DNA of 64,000 nt from Quercus robur (lineage: Eukaryota; Streptophyta; Magnoliopsida; Fagales; Fagaceae), in contig NC_065537.1 of NCBI RefSeq assembly GCF_932294415.1, forward strand, positions 63,812,290 through 63,876,289, written 5' to 3'. The translations under genes and the position numbers were made by a program. Numbering within the stretch: the first letter of the stretch is position 1; every line of letters starts with the position of its first letter. Positions 10,432-28,900 of the stretch are shown here, in pieces. The notes under the pieces are model-generated. The model worked only from the letters and a program-made list of their open reading frames with translations, made no database searches and was not told the origin of the DNA.

Positions 10432-11612
10432 CAAGGTTGTCAAAATCGGGATCCTACGTAGGATCGTTGAAAGTAGGTGGGATCGTAGATCGTAGGATCG
10501 GATCGTGAATCGTAAGATCCTACATATTTTCAGATTTAAAGCAAAAAACACATTGATTATGACTTTGTATGTTGAATAATCACGTAACTTATAAATTCAT
10601 CCATAAAAAAACTTAGATTTGTATCATATGATGTAATTTGCATGTCATACATCGCTAAGTCTATACTAACGAAACAAATATATTTAAGTTTTGACTTAAT
10701 GTATCTAAAAAGTTCAATAAATATTTAATTAGCAACCAAATACCAAAATATTTATCAAAACATATGGAAAATATTTTTAAGTTCTAAGTTCCAAATTTGA
10801 AATCCAAAATAAGTTAGCAAATGGAAACTAGCTAACTACAATATAAAATCCAAAAGTAAGATGAATATTAAGGTGAAGTGAACATTTAATTATTCTCGTT
10901 CTAAGGTTCTTATAACCACCATCCTAAATTCCTAATCATCATCATCCATATCATCATCTATATAGACATTATATATTTGTATACTAGAGTTGTAAAAGAT
11001 ATCAAGATACAATTTCACACTCAACTATTCAAGTTATACCACTCACCAACAATTAAAAAATATACTCAAAAAAATCAATCAATCAATATACAAATACAAG
11101 CATAACTGATAAAATTATATATAAAAAAAATTAAAAATAAATTTAGTAATATTAGAACACAAATTAGTATATTGATCAAACAAATTTAACAATATTATAA
11201 CTTAAAATGTAGCAAAGCCAAGTCAAATTCTTCATTTAGAAATGATGAAACATTCTTTCATTTTGATTACAAGTGAACTAGAAACTAGAAAACATTTTCT
11301 TAGGTTGACATAATTTTATAAAATAAAAAATAAAAAGTCATACCATCACAACATGAAAAAATAAAAATCCTTAAAACTTCATCAAAACAAAAAATTTATC
11401 CCAAAAAAAAAAAAAACAAAAAAACAATGTTTTTGGTAGGATCGGTAGGATCGGTAGAATCCCATACGATTCTACGATCCTATACGATCCTACACGATCC
11501 TACGTACGATCCTACCATTTTTACGATCCTAGTGCGATTCTAATCGTTTTGGTGAGGTGGGATCGTAAAATCGTGCGATCCTACGATCCAGATCGCGATT
11601 TTGACAACCATG
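10432..11612. mobile_element. Non-autonomous hAT DNA transposon (1181 bp) with 8-bp target-site duplication
   Basis: The ends are imperfect terminal inverted repeats: left caaggttgtcaaaatcg, right (reverse complement) catggttgtcaaaatcg, 16 of 17 identical. They begin with CA as hAT ends often do. The direct repeat catattag stands on both sides (10424-10431 and 11613-11620), an exact 8-bp target-site duplication, which is the hAT hallmark. Dense subterminal copies of GATCCTAC/GTAGGATC in both orientations lie at about 10448-10525 and 11430-11595, as expected for transposase-binding arrays. The core is AT-rich and has no ORF of note, so mobility would need a transposase from elsewhere. Confidence 0.88.
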
Positions 11613-11620
11613 CATATTAG

Positions 11621-12300
11621 GCTTTTAAGTGAACTTAACTCAAGACCCATTCATTTGACTTTATAGAATTATATTCATGTGGGGCATGTTGTGGAGTAAA
11701 ATTGCATCACATAGGATCAAAAATATAAATGATGTGTTCTTTGTGCAAAATGAAATTGTGGTCCAACCCAAGTAGACATTATTATATTATACTTGTTTAT
11801 AGTGCATAGCCTGTTTGAGCTTCTTTTTCTTCAATTTGGAAATTACAACTCATCTCTTTCATCTTTCTGTGAGTCTTTTATAAGAATGAAAATGAGTTAG
11901 TTTTCCCATTGTTATCTTCAGTTCTTTTGGGCCTGATCTCCCTACTCTTAATAAAATCACCTTATAAACTAATATATACATATATTATTTTTAGGTTTAT
12001 TGTAATTCAATTGGTTAATTTCTTAAGTGTTTCCAAATTTCGAATTAGATATTTACTGTTCAAATTACATCATTCCCAATTATACACTTCTAGATTAAAT
12101 GAGACTTTAGAGCATAATTTTTATATTGTATTAAAAAAAAAATTACAACCTTCTCAATTATTAAATTATTATATAAAAAATAATGAATTTTTTTAAATTA
12201 AAAAAAAACGAAGATTTTTTTTGTTGGTAAAAAGTTAAAACTTGTAAGAAAGAAAGAAAAAAAAAAAAAAAAAAAATCAGCACAAGGACAACAAAACAAA
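11621..12300. other. Non-coding sequence upstream of the CK2 beta gene
   Basis: AT-rich sequence with no supported coding region. It ends in a long A tract near 12257-12277 and grades into the probable promoter and 5' UTR of the CK2 beta gene. Confidence 0.5.
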
Positions 12301-12360
12301 GGGAGACAAAAGAGGTCAGGGGAACCAAAGAAGGAGCTCATCTCGGTGTCCCTCTCTCCC

Positions 12361-12361
<1 letters not shown>

Positions 12362-12396
<35 letters not shown>
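12362..12396. repeat. (CT)n microsatellite in the probable CK2 beta 5' leader
   Basis: A run of CT dinucleotides of about 30 bases lies about 260 bases before the start codon, followed by a second shorter CT run near 12446-12459. CT-rich leaders are common in plant housekeeping genes. The exact transcription start cannot be seen. Confidence 0.7.
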
Positions 12397-12398
<2 letters not shown>

Positions 12399-12654
12399 CC
12401 AAACCCTAGCTTTATCCGTAAGTACATACTCTTTCAACCCCTTATCTCTCTCTCTCTCCCCAAAACGTCGCTGTCCGATCCCAAAAACCCCAACACTACA
12501 AATTCGAGGGTTCAATTTTTAACCCCCAAATGTACAAACTCGGAGCTTGAAGAAGAAAATCTAGGGTTTCCGCTTCTGCTTCAACAATTTTCAAAAAGCT
12601 TTGATTTTTCGGGAGAGGGAATTTTTTTTTTTTTTTTGGTATAAATTGTAAATT

Positions 12655-18026
<5,372 letters not shown>

Positions 18027-18700
18027 CATCAGAGGTGCAAGTTACTATTTGTGTTGAATTGTCCCACTGTTCATTTGTGATGGTTCTCATATTATCTCAT
18101 GCTATGTTATATGAATGGCTCTAACAAGCAAGATGAAATGCAAGAGTACAACAATTGATTCACAATGAAAATGTTTAAAGTGAAAATTTGCCTTTTAGCA
18201 TAGCAGAACGTATATTTTTATTTTATTCATGAATTTAACAGAGCGTTTGTAAGCTTCTCTCTTTTTCTAGGTTTGAGGATATGTCAAGTGTTTTGTAGTT
18301 TCCTTTGCTTGGGTTATCTATCACTATTTCGTGGTTGAGTATGCATTAATTTCATCTCAAAACTAGCACTCGAGGATTCTAGGAAGGGATTAAAGTCCTT
18401 TTGTTTTTTGTTGCTTTCGGTGTCTGTAGATGTAAATCATGTAATGCTGTCCGATGCCATTGATTTCAGTGAAAATTAGGTATGTGGGATTTTTTTTTTT
18501 AAGTGAGGAAAAAGGATTTCAGAGTATTTTGAGTACCTTTCTCAAATAATTATTTTATTCCCTCAAATTGGGGGAGAGGAAATGTTGTTTAATGAATTTG
18601 TGTACTTGCCTTTGTACCCGTTACAATTTATTAAAATTTTAATCATTTTCAAACAACATTTATTACTGCTCTAATCTAATGTCAATGTATATGATCTCTT
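18027..18700. other. CK2 beta 3' UTR and downstream sequence
   Basis: No new gene is seen. The first several hundred bases are likely 3' UTR of CK2 beta, but I cannot fix the polyadenylation site. Confidence 0.4.
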
Positions 18701-18719
18701 GTCTTGCTTCTTCTGCTAA

Positions 18720-19330
18720 CTAGTTTAGGCCCCTTAGCCTATGTAATCTGATCTACAAAACAGTTTCTAAACTCCTAGCTAATAGGCTGGAACCTCTGTT
18801 TCCAAATTAATCTCTAAGTGGTAGGTTGCTTTTATTTCAGGTAGGAATATTCAAGATATCATCATTCTTGCCCAAAGAAATAATGTATACTATGGATGAT
18901 GAATTGTTGAGTGGGCTTAAAGCATAAAATGAAGAAGACTTATGATAGACTGGAATGGCCTTTTAGCATTCATGTCCTTCAATACTACGGCTTTTTAGAG
19001 TTTTGGATCAATTTGGTTGTCCAGCATCCTCACCTCTTCTCAATTCTCATAAATGGTGGGCTATTAGACTTCTTCACTCCTCTACATGGTATTAGGCAAG
19101 GAAACCGTGTCTTTCCTTTTTAATTCATCTTAGCTGGAGAAGTTTTATCTAGATTGTGCCAACATGCTGAGTTTCTCTTTCTATTTCCCCACTTGCAATT
19201 TGTCAATGATGTATTTATCTTCTTGCACGCACAGGAACAAGAGCTATCACATTTTTAAACTTGTTTGCAAAAGTGATAAACTGTGAACTTAGCTACATAA
19301 TCTCATTTCATAAGTTTTAATGTTCCTGGA
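18720..19330 (+). mobile_element. Decayed LINE reverse-transcriptase fragment
   Basis: Conceptual translation in shifting frames gives successive reverse-transcriptase motifs in order: GPLSLCNLIYKTVSKLLANRL, VAFISGRNIQDIIILAQ, KKTYDRLEW, ILINGGLLDFF with GIRQGN, and FVNDVFIF in place of FADDVFIF. Several stops and frameshifts separate them, and one catalytic Asp is replaced by Asn. The wording differs from the two large LINEs in the window, so this is a copy from a different LINE lineage. No endonuclease or RNase H part and no poly(A) tail were found. Confidence 0.8.
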
Positions 19331-19349
19331 GCTGACAAATTGCTTACTA

Positions 19350-22300
19350 TTTTTCTCCTTTTTTTGATTCTTCACCTTATTATCTAGTCTATTTCTTTCC
19401 AAACTTCTAGACATTTCAGATCTTTTAACAAAGAGAATGAAACACATTCATCTGGTCATATATTTTTTTATTTGTTTGGACACGTTTGTCTGGTCAGTAA
19501 TATCAAACGGATGTAAGTTAATTTGTGTAAATAATTTTGACAGAATACATATGCTCGGTATGCTCGACTATGGAGTTAAATTTGCTAATTATTTATGAGT
19601 CAAATATCCAAACCGAATTAAGCCCCAGGTGAAGCTGAGCTCAAGCAGGTTGCTAGCTGCTTAGCTCATTTGGAGCTGTTGACCTCATCTAGCAGATTTG
19701 TAATGCCCTGGAGCTCAAGAGTCAACATGATTAATCACATGTCTTCTAGAAAAAAGTCACATTTAGTGTAACCAATAATATGTTGATTTATCAAGAGTCT
19801 TGCAACTTATTTGATTGACACATTTTGTTGTTTTCAAATTCAAAGGAGATATTCATGGGTCAAAGTCAGACCATTTGCTCTCCTAACTAGCCTTGCCTCA
19901 TAAATCTCTTTATTAATAATCATTATTCATTCAAAATAAATCCTCTACACTTGTAATGTTCAGGTTATCCAATTCAGAACCTTTTGAATACAGGTTTTTC
20001 AGCCTTGGATTGAGACTCTCTAGAGTTTCAAAGGTAACTCTATCATCAAAATCTTAAATTTATATATTCATTATAAAATAAGTAAATTGTATGTTACCGT
20101 ATTATCATAATTTAATTCAACAACAAAATAGATAGTGCCAGTGTTTGTTAAATATTGATGTAATTAAACAAAAAATGTTGATGACATAGCAAAATTTAAT
20201 ACACTAATTTCATAATAGATAAATGAGTAATTCTACAATATTCTGAAAGTATAATAATGTTATATTTTTTTTCTGTCACATAATAATTTGTCCCATTAAT
20301 TATTATTCCCCGGACTCAGTACCCAACTAATGAGGTGACTAGTCACTTTTGGCGAAACTCCTTTTCTTTCAGAGAGGAGGGATTACCGCACAAAATGTAC
20401 TTAATTGATTCACGACACAATTATATTAAAACGCTAGTATGAAATGTAATCACCACTGTTATGAAGTCCTAAAGGCCTCAAATATACAATTTTGGGACAC
20501 CATAGTAGAAGAGGACAACAGTTTCTATGAATCAGACTGTCCAAACAGTAAAAGTAAAAATCATTTTTGACCTTACGTTTATATTTTGGGAATAATGGAA
20601 AACGAAAAGGATATATATATTTTTTTATTTTTACAAAAAAGTTGTATTTTCTACTCAATCAACTAACTGGCACTGAAAATTGAGGCAGAAAAATCATGAT
20701 TTGATGGGCGCCTATTTAAGCCAAAAACATATATAGTATGCAGTAGTGGCTCTTCTATTATATTAAAGGGGTAAAAGAAATTTCTTAAAAACTTGTTTGG
20801 AGCTTGCTAATGTTGTAGCTAATGTAATATTATGGTTCATAGTCAAAGAAGCTTAATCATCAAATTTTGTTCTGCACGCAACATTCAATATATAAACACA
20901 TTCATGGCATATGCTTGGAATGATAGGGACTTGCATTGTTTATAGTATTCATCACAATATTGGTTTTGGTAAAAAAATGATGCAACCTACTTGACTAATG
21001 ACAACTTAATTTTAAAATAATGAAAAAGAAAAATAATAGTATGAAATGACCTTAGCTTTCACTTCTTTGAAACTTTCCAAAGAAAATCTGCTTCACTGCC
21101 TCTATCTTCTCCCACCTTCTTGACAAGGAAATCAAACTCTCAAATGCATTGACATCATTTTGTGACAGCAACTTTCTCATTTCTCTCTCTCTCTTTTTTA
21201 ATAATTAATTTCTTTTCTACCTGTTTCTTTGTCTGCTTTACATGTTCAATTCACCAAATTATATAAGGAAGTCACATCAAAAAATTATATAACGTAGAAC
21301 TTTAGCTTCTTTTTTTTTCTTTTTTTTTTTAGTATCCCCTCTCTTTTAGGTTGTGATTCAAACTAGAATAAATCTAGAGTTTATTAAATTCATGCATATA
21401 TGATAAATTCCTAAACTTTTCAGAGGAAAATGTAAGTCTATACAAATACTTAAATATTAATAACAATAAAATTTAAATATTTGATATCTATAACAAATAC
21501 TTAAATATTCAAGGGCACTCATGGTTGGTTGTGTACTCGCAAATATTCTAAATTGAGGAGTTCATGTTTTTTTGTCATTCATTTATTAAAAAAAAGGGTT
21601 CCTATCAACAACAAAAGCATGTAGGGAGACTATATACTTGTGAGAAGCTATATTTTTTTGACTTGTGATGAGCTTAATTATTTAGCTAATTAGTTGTAAC
21701 CATTGTTTTTCTTTGGTCAATAAATTACCAGTGTTTAGGGTAATACATTTTGAGAGGGAAATCACTCCAAAGACTTTGGCTTAGCAAAGTTATGATCAAT
21801 ACTTCCATAGAATCCGTTTGGTGAGATGTTTTGAAAGATTAATAGAGTTTTTTTAAACCCAAAACTCTATTTTGTAATCACAATTTTTATAGTTTTTTTT
21901 TTTTTTTTTTTTTTTTAACAAACGCTCATTTTAAACTCAAAACACAATTTTTCAACAACTTATACAAAAACACCCATAATCTGTTACTATGTAACTAATC
22001 CTGTAAATTTAATTACAATCCTATTTTCTACGCTATTGATCAGCTAAGTGGGTTAATTGGAGGCCCGCTAAAGATTAAGTTAATTCTAAAAGATTATGGT
22101 GCTTTTCTTTTTTGCATAGAAGTAAAAACTTTGTGTTGTATAAAGTCGGCAAAATATGAAAAGGAAAACAAGAAATCAATATCCCAATATGGCCAAATGG
22201 ATCAAAAATTATGAAATGGCTGAGAAGTGTACTGCTTTATTCTTTCATTGTTTTTTTATTTGAGAGGGGAGTGCACTGCTTTACTTACCAACACAAAAAA

Positions 22301-23740
22301 CAAACAAAAAAAGTCTATTGCTTTCAGAATTTGTTTACAACTGGTATCAATTATATATATATATATATATATATATAGATATTTATATGGTTCAACTTTG
22401 GGGAAATCGACCTTTTTGGAAAGTCGAACTTTCCGAGTTTGGCCATGAATACGACAATTTTCATTAATAAAGAACTTTTTTGCTTTAGTATGTTTTTTTT
22501 TTTTTTTTTTTAATTGAGAAAAACCTTGAGTTCCCTACACAATAAATAAATATATTGTTGGAATAATTATTAAATTCGTTATGTCTCAACAGTTAAACTT
22601 TTAGGACAATTCTATTCTTTAGAATAAAAAAAAAAATATCTTTTTGAAACAATTAGTAATTTATTATGATTAAATGATAGAAATAGAGAGCACAGTGAAA
22701 TTAAAAACTTTATTTTATACAGAAATTTAACTTTTCTACAACGTCCTATTGTAGCTCTAACATCTTTTCAATGGCTAAAAAGTATGCTTACCTTTGTTTC
22801 AACTTGTACATCATACAGCCTTTTATTTCATTATACTTCTTTTTTTTTTTTTGGAACCCTATCAATATGTTAAACACATGCTTGTTAAGCCTAATTTTGA
22901 CCTAATTAAAAGATGATTGGACCGTTCTATTGGCCAGCTAAGAAGTTTAACTTTTTCCCAAGAACCAAAAGACAAAAAAATGATAAATTTAAGAGAAGAA
23001 AGGGAAAAAAATATATAAAAGAATTGTTAATCCATGCTAAATTTGAAAAGGTTTGGGTTACATTTTCATTATTATGTATCGATTGTGGCTAATTTTTGAG
23101 CTTGTTTGATTTGGTATGGTTTATTTTGTTTTAAAAATAAATTAAACAAAAATAATGTTGTATTTATGAAGTTTTAAAAGATATTAAAAAAAGAAGAAGC
23201 CAAGCCTGCAAGACTTTTGCTTAGTAAGATTGCCAGGTAAATGTGATTGCATTGCTTTTGGTTATTCTTGAATGGACCAAACCTTTTGAAACCTAAAAAG
23301 AAATTATGATCATATATCATTAAATATTCAGTATTTTAATAAAAAATAATAATAATAATAATTTTTTTTTTTTTTTTTTATGAATTTCATAAATCTTATA
23401 AATTGTGAACTCTCACCTTAAAAGGAATACTTTGACTCTCAATTTACTTTTTATATACTAATATTGTTTGTTTGCATATCATTTCCCCAAGATTTTATTT
23501 TTTTTTAGAATAAGTTGCACCTAATGTAATTCTTTGTATATTACAACCGTTCTTAACTTTTAATTAAATTAATAATTTAAAGTTTTAATTATTTGATTAC
23601 AAATTTCATTATTTTTAAGTAACATATAAAAAAAATAGCATGTAACATGCATACGGATAGATACATTTAAAATTAAACACAATTTTTCTCATAAAAATAG
23701 AAATAATCAATCAAAAAATTTTTTTTTTTAAAGTAAACAT
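19350..23740. other. Gene-poor AT-rich intergenic region
   Basis: Nothing here can be supported as a gene. It contains poly(T) runs (for example 21893-21916 and 22495-22512), a (TA)n microsatellite near 22351-22376, and an ATA run near 23344-23360. Some stretches look like old repeat remnants (for example 19600-19690, rich in AGCTCA/AGCTGA), but no ends can be defined. Confidence 0.5.
22351..22377. repeat. (TA)n microsatellite
   Basis: An uninterrupted run of TA dinucleotides of about 26 bases, followed by 'gatatttatatgg'. Other AT microsatellites in the window lie near 30197-30220, 31380-31405 and 32364-32420. Confidence 0.8.
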
Positions 23741-23925
23741 AATTAGTCACATTTTAAAAGTTTATCTTTGCTAGTGAAAGGTGGGCCTCCATCTTCTCCT
23801 AGGTCGTAAAATAGCCATCCCTTCTCTGAAGGTGTCTTTTGTCCCTAAAGGTAACAGGTTTACCTTCAGGCTTTGTGGTTTCTTTTTTCGGGGATTGGGA
23901 AATAGTTTTTTTCTTAGTCTCTAAG

Positions 23926-25919
23926 ATGGAAGACCTTATGAAATCATGGAGTTGTCTTACTCTTTCAAAAAGTGAAGGGTCTGACCTTTGACTGACAGAA
24001 GAATAGGCAGCAGTGGAGTTTATTCTCACGGAAAAATTCTTGACTAAGCGTGCTCTCAATATAGATGCTGATGTTGCACAGGATCAGAAGGTTGAATGCT
24101 TCGACTTCAACAGGCTTATGGTTGTAGTGAAGGCCTGCAAGGATGAACACACTTATCAAAAAGTCGACTGGGGTGAACTGGCCAAGTCCTCTTCGATAAA
24201 TAAGTCAGTTTTTCTCTCAAAAACCAAGTTCCAACTTCTGGGGAGTCATGTTAGAAAAAAACTTGCCTTGATTTGATATCGGCTGGTCTTTATATAGAGA
24301 ACCTTAGAGCGGTTATTGATTTAGTAACTTCCCCAGGATATGTGGAAATCAATAAATTTTGACATAATTTCCTCAACGGCTATAGAAGTTACAGTCGCTA
24401 AGGGAAGTTAAGCATTTGTGAGGAATTTGTGGCGATGAATACGGGTTTGGTTCCCACTCCAGAATTCCGTGAGAATTTCCCAAGTGTCATGTGGTCGTCC
24501 ATGCGCTTTGCCTCTGGATGACCCTTTGTCCATAGACGACCTGCCTGAATGTTTGGCCTTTGGCTCACGGACGACCCTTATGGACGAACTAGAGATGAAC
24601 AATTTTTGCTATCTCATCAGATGCTATTGCAAAAACCTTCACACCAAACTGGAGATCCAAAAATGGTTTTAAGGTCAAGAAGGAAGGTGATCATGTTGTA
24701 CTATTCACCTTTAACGATAGGAATGAGATGGAAAAAATTATAGCAACTAAACCTTGGAGTTTTGATAAGCACCTTATGGTACTGCAAAACTATGATAAGG
24801 AAAAAGACTTGGTAGATATGGAATTTAATAGGGCTACGTTCTAGGTTCAAGTACAAGATATACCAATCAGATTTAGGACTCAAAAGGTGGTGGAAGAGAT
24901 TTGTGAAGCCATTCGGGCAGTAAACGAAGCACCAGTCGACGCAAAGGTGGAAGGGGATGGCTTTATCAAGGTCCGAGTTACTTTAGATATTTCTCAATCC
25001 TTGTGTCGGGGTAGAGTTATATCCCAGAGAATGGTAAGGAATTATAGGTGTCATTCAAATATGAATGACTCCTAAATATGTGTTATTGGAGTGGTTGCCT
25101 TACACATGATGATCATGATTGTGATCTGTGGATTGAAAGTGAAGGAAGTCTATTGATTAAATCTAGGCAGTTTGGTCCTTGGATACATGTAGCACACATT
25201 ATGTCTTCAAGAAGGAATGTAATTAAGGTCTTGGGTTTTTACACTAGAAAGATGAAGGAGACCCCAGCAACATCCTCAACACCGTTGAAGAAGCCACTAG
25301 TAGTGGTGGTTTGCACAAGGAAGCCTTCACCAGAGATAATTAGGCTCGAAAAGGAAAGTACAGAGCCCTTGCAATAGGAAAATATTGTGGCAGATTTTCA
25401 GGAGGATAATACACAACATTCAAATCAAATCCCCACAAATCAAGGGATTCTGAGGAATTTGAATTTAATTCATCGGGCCCTGGGGTAGGGAAATTATCAG
25501 TTGAGACATTTGAGGAGATAGATAAGGAATTAAAAAAGTTTGACTCTGATGCAAAAGTATTACCCAAAAATAGAGCATGCACAGGTAAGGAAAATTTTTT
25601 GGAGTCTTTGTCAATTAATGATTCACCAACTCTGTTCACTCAACAAGCACGTGCATACTATCCATCTGCTACACCACGCATACCACCATCAGTTTTACCG
25701 GCTACTCTCAGTAAGCTAGTGACTAATGAAGGAACATGGAAAAGAATTAGTAGATCAAATATAGGGACAGATATTGTTATGGAGGAAGCAGTGGGTGAGA
25801 AGGGAAGTGCAGGAGGTACAGAGAGCCAATCTGAGTTATAGAAAAAAAAAAGTTTCTCAGGTGGGTAATAAAAGCAAACAGATATTGGCGGAGGCTGGTT
25901 TCTAGTCCTGCCAGAAGCA
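23926..25919 (+). pseudogene. ORF1 remnant of the old LINE (DUF4283, zinc knuckle)
   Basis: The remnant starts with ATG at 23926 and reads MEDLMKSWSCLTLSKSEG, then TEKFLTKRALNID, where the solo LTR interrupts. Past the LTR it resumes as AIAKTFTPNWRSKNGFK and continues through KPWSFDKHLMVLQNYD. There are in-frame stops, including one in the DUF4283 region near 24843. The zinc knuckle is CYWSGCLTHDDHDC, in which the second Cys is now Ser. The usual RQFGPWIHVAH follows it. Near the end the frame reads AGF, a stop, then SCQKQ, and finishes as ATGA overlapping the ORF2 start at 25920. As a LINE ORF1 it would have bound element RNA; this copy is not functional. Confidence 0.85.
24069..24619. mobile_element. 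Solo LTR of an LTR retrotransposon nested in the old LINE
   Basis: A 551-bp insertion starts TGATG and ends CATCA, the expected TG...CA with short inverted ends. The exact 5-bp sequence gatgc lies on both sides (24064-24068 and 24620-24624). Removing the insert with one gatgc joins the LINE reading as ...NIDAIAKTF..., so the boundaries are exact. A TATA-like stretch lies near 24292. No internal region is present, so it is a solo LTR. It is younger than the LINE that carries it. The superfamily cannot be told from the LTR alone. Confidence 0.88.
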
Positions 25920-28900
25920 ATGAGTATCATATGTTGGAACTGTTAGGGGCTTGGGAACCAACGAACAGAAAATTAGCTTGCAGAGATGGTGTGGGTAAAA
26001 GATCCCTCCATTGTGTTTATAGCCAAAACATGGACGAATGAAGCAAGGCTAGTTCTAGTTCACGATCGTTTGAATTTTAAAAATAAATTTGTGGCTCCTA
26101 AGAGAAATAAAGCAGGGGGGTTGGTGATTTTTTGGAAGGAAGATTTTGATTTAACAATTGAGACTTTTTCTAAGAATCACATAGATAGCACAATAAATAA
26201 AGCAGAGGAATGACATTTTACTAGATTTTATGGTGAGCTAGATACATAGAGAAGACATGAAGCTTGGGGGAAGTTGAGAAAATTGAAATCAAGAGGGAAG
26301 GCACCATGGATTTGTGCTAGGAACTTCAATGAAATTACAAAGCAATCCGAAAAAATAGGGGGAAGAACACGACCGCATTGCTAAATGCATGCTTTTCATG
26401 ATCTGCTTGATAAGTGTGGATTCATGGATTTGGGTTTTGTTGGACATATGTTCACCTGGCATAAACATTTTGAACATTATACGGTATGGGAGCGTTTAGA
26501 CAGAGCGGTGGCAACAAATGATTGGTTCTTTATGTTTCCAGATACAAAGGTCTATCACCTTGATTTTATTACCTTGGATCATAAACCCTTGTGGATTGTA
26601 CCGAAAGGAATGGACTGCAAGCAGCAGAAACCTTTTAGGTTTGAGCAAATGTGGATGACTGAGCGGGGGTGTGGAGAAACAATAGAAGCAGTGTGGATGG
26701 GGAACTGTGAGGAACCTGATGGTATGAGAGTTTAGAAAAAGATTGACAATTGTGGGAAAGAGCTTATGAAGTGGAGCAAGAACAATTTTGGGAGTGTAAG
26801 GCGTGAGCTAGAGAAAAAAAGGAAGATTTTTTCCAAAGCCGAAATGGCTACCAACAAAGGGGGAGATCTTCATCGAGTCTGAATTTTGGAAAAAAAAAAG
26901 AAATACACTCTTGGATCGTGAAGCAAATATGTGGGCTTAATGCTCAAAGGTTCAATGGCTCAAGGATGATGATAGGAATACACAGTTTTTTCATAGTAAA
27001 TCCTCTCAAAGAAGACGCATGATTTACATTAAAGGACTATTTGATGAAAAGGGACAATGGTGCACACAGCCAAGTAGAGTGGTAGACACAGTGATACAAT
27101 TTTATCAAAACTTGTTCACCTCTAGCAACTTAGACAGTTTTGAAGAAATTCTAGACCAAATTCCACAAGTGGTCACCGAAGATATGAATTTAAGTTGATG
27201 AGTGAGTTTACAGCTCAAGAGGTTGAGATAGCACTAAAGCATGTGACACCATTAAAATCGCCAAGACCAGACAATATGCCACCTTTTTTTTTTTTATCAA
27301 AATTACTGGTCATCGGTTGGTAATGATGTCATTGAAGCTATTTTGCTATATTTAAATACGAGTACCCTCCCATTAGCACTTTGTCACTCTTTCATCACCT
27401 TAATTCCCTAAGTTAAAAATCTTGAATATATCTCGCAATATCGCCCTATTTGTCTCAGCAATGTTTTATATAGGGTTTTCTCTAAAGTGTTGGATAACAG
27501 GTTGAAACAGGTTTTGCCCCATCTTATTTCTGAACATCAAAGCGCATTCATGATGGATCGCTTGATTTCAGATAATATAATGGTGGCCTTAGAAACCTTA
27601 TACTATATGAGAAATCATGGTTCAAGGAATACATGATATATGGCGCTCAAGCTTGACATGAGCAAAGCATATGATAAAGTGGAATGGGTATACATGGAGA
27701 AATTGATGCAAAAATATGGGTTTTGATGTGGCTTGGATTAAATTGATGATGGGTTGTATATCCACGACTACTTACTCAGTTTTGGTGAATGGGGAACCAC
27801 ATGGCAATATTACGCCAACCAAAGGCCTTCGTCAAGGCAATTCTCTTTTCCCATACTTGTTTCTCCTATGCACGGAGGGTTTTCATGGCTTGTTGAAAAA
27901 GGCAGAAATTATAGGAGATATAAGAGGAGTCTCTATTTGTTGTAATGGCCCCAAAATAACTCATCTCTTATTTGCAGATGACAATCTTGTTTTTTGCATA
28001 GCAAAAGAAAATGAATTTCAAAAGCTCCTGGAGATTTTAGCCACATATGAAAAAGCATCGGGTCAACAAATAAATAGAGCAAAAACCACTCTCTTTTTCA
28101 ACAAATCGACATCCCATGAAATGCAAGAATCAATAAAAGATGCTCTAGAAGTACTGGTGGTCCAACAGTATGAGAAATATTTGGGGTTGCCCTCATTCAT
28201 TGGTAGAAAGAAAAAAGAGAGCTTTGATAACATCAAACAGAGGGTGTGGAATAAACTCCAAGGGTGGGAAGGAAAATTGTTGTTTCAAGCGGGTCGAGAG
28301 ATTCTAATAAAAGCCGTTGCTCAAGCACTCCCTACTTATACTATATCTTGCTTCAAATTGCCTATTGCTTTGTGCCATGAAATAGAAGCTCTCATCAAGA
28401 AATTTTTTTGGGGTCAAAGAGGAGAAGGCCAAAAAGTGCATTGAATCAAATGGGAGGACCTATGCAAACCAAAGTCACAAGGTGGAATGGGTTTTAAAGA
28501 CCTATCAAGGGTTAATGACGCACTCTTGGCTAAACAGACATGGTGGCTCTTACATGATAAAATATCGCTTTTCTATAGAGTTTTCAAATCAAAGTTCTTC
28601 CCTAATTGTACTATAATGGAAGTTGCAATTCCAAGCTCGGCTTCATATGCATGGCAAAGCATCCTTAGAGGTAGAGAAGTCATCCAAAGAGGGGCGATAT
28701 GGCGAATAGGAGATGGCAAAACAGCAGCAATCTGGGGTGATAGGTGGCTGCCAGTGAAGCACTCTCCCAGAATTGTATCACCATGGGTTGAAGCACTGTT
28801 AGAAGCAAAGGTATGCAACCTTATTGAACTGGACCAAAACTGCTGGAATAGTGAAGTAATTGATTCCACAATGCTACACTTTGAGGCTGAGATCGTAAAG

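Noticed and set aside
23799-24059. Minus-strand ORF at the start of the old LINE
   Set aside because: The plus strand reads as LINE ORF1 (TEKFLTKRALNID), which explains the region.
24070-24276. Possible gene in the plus-strand ORF that starts at 24013 and runs to 24276
   Set aside because: It is a LINE ORF1 stretch running by chance into the solo LTR; the second half is LTR sequence.
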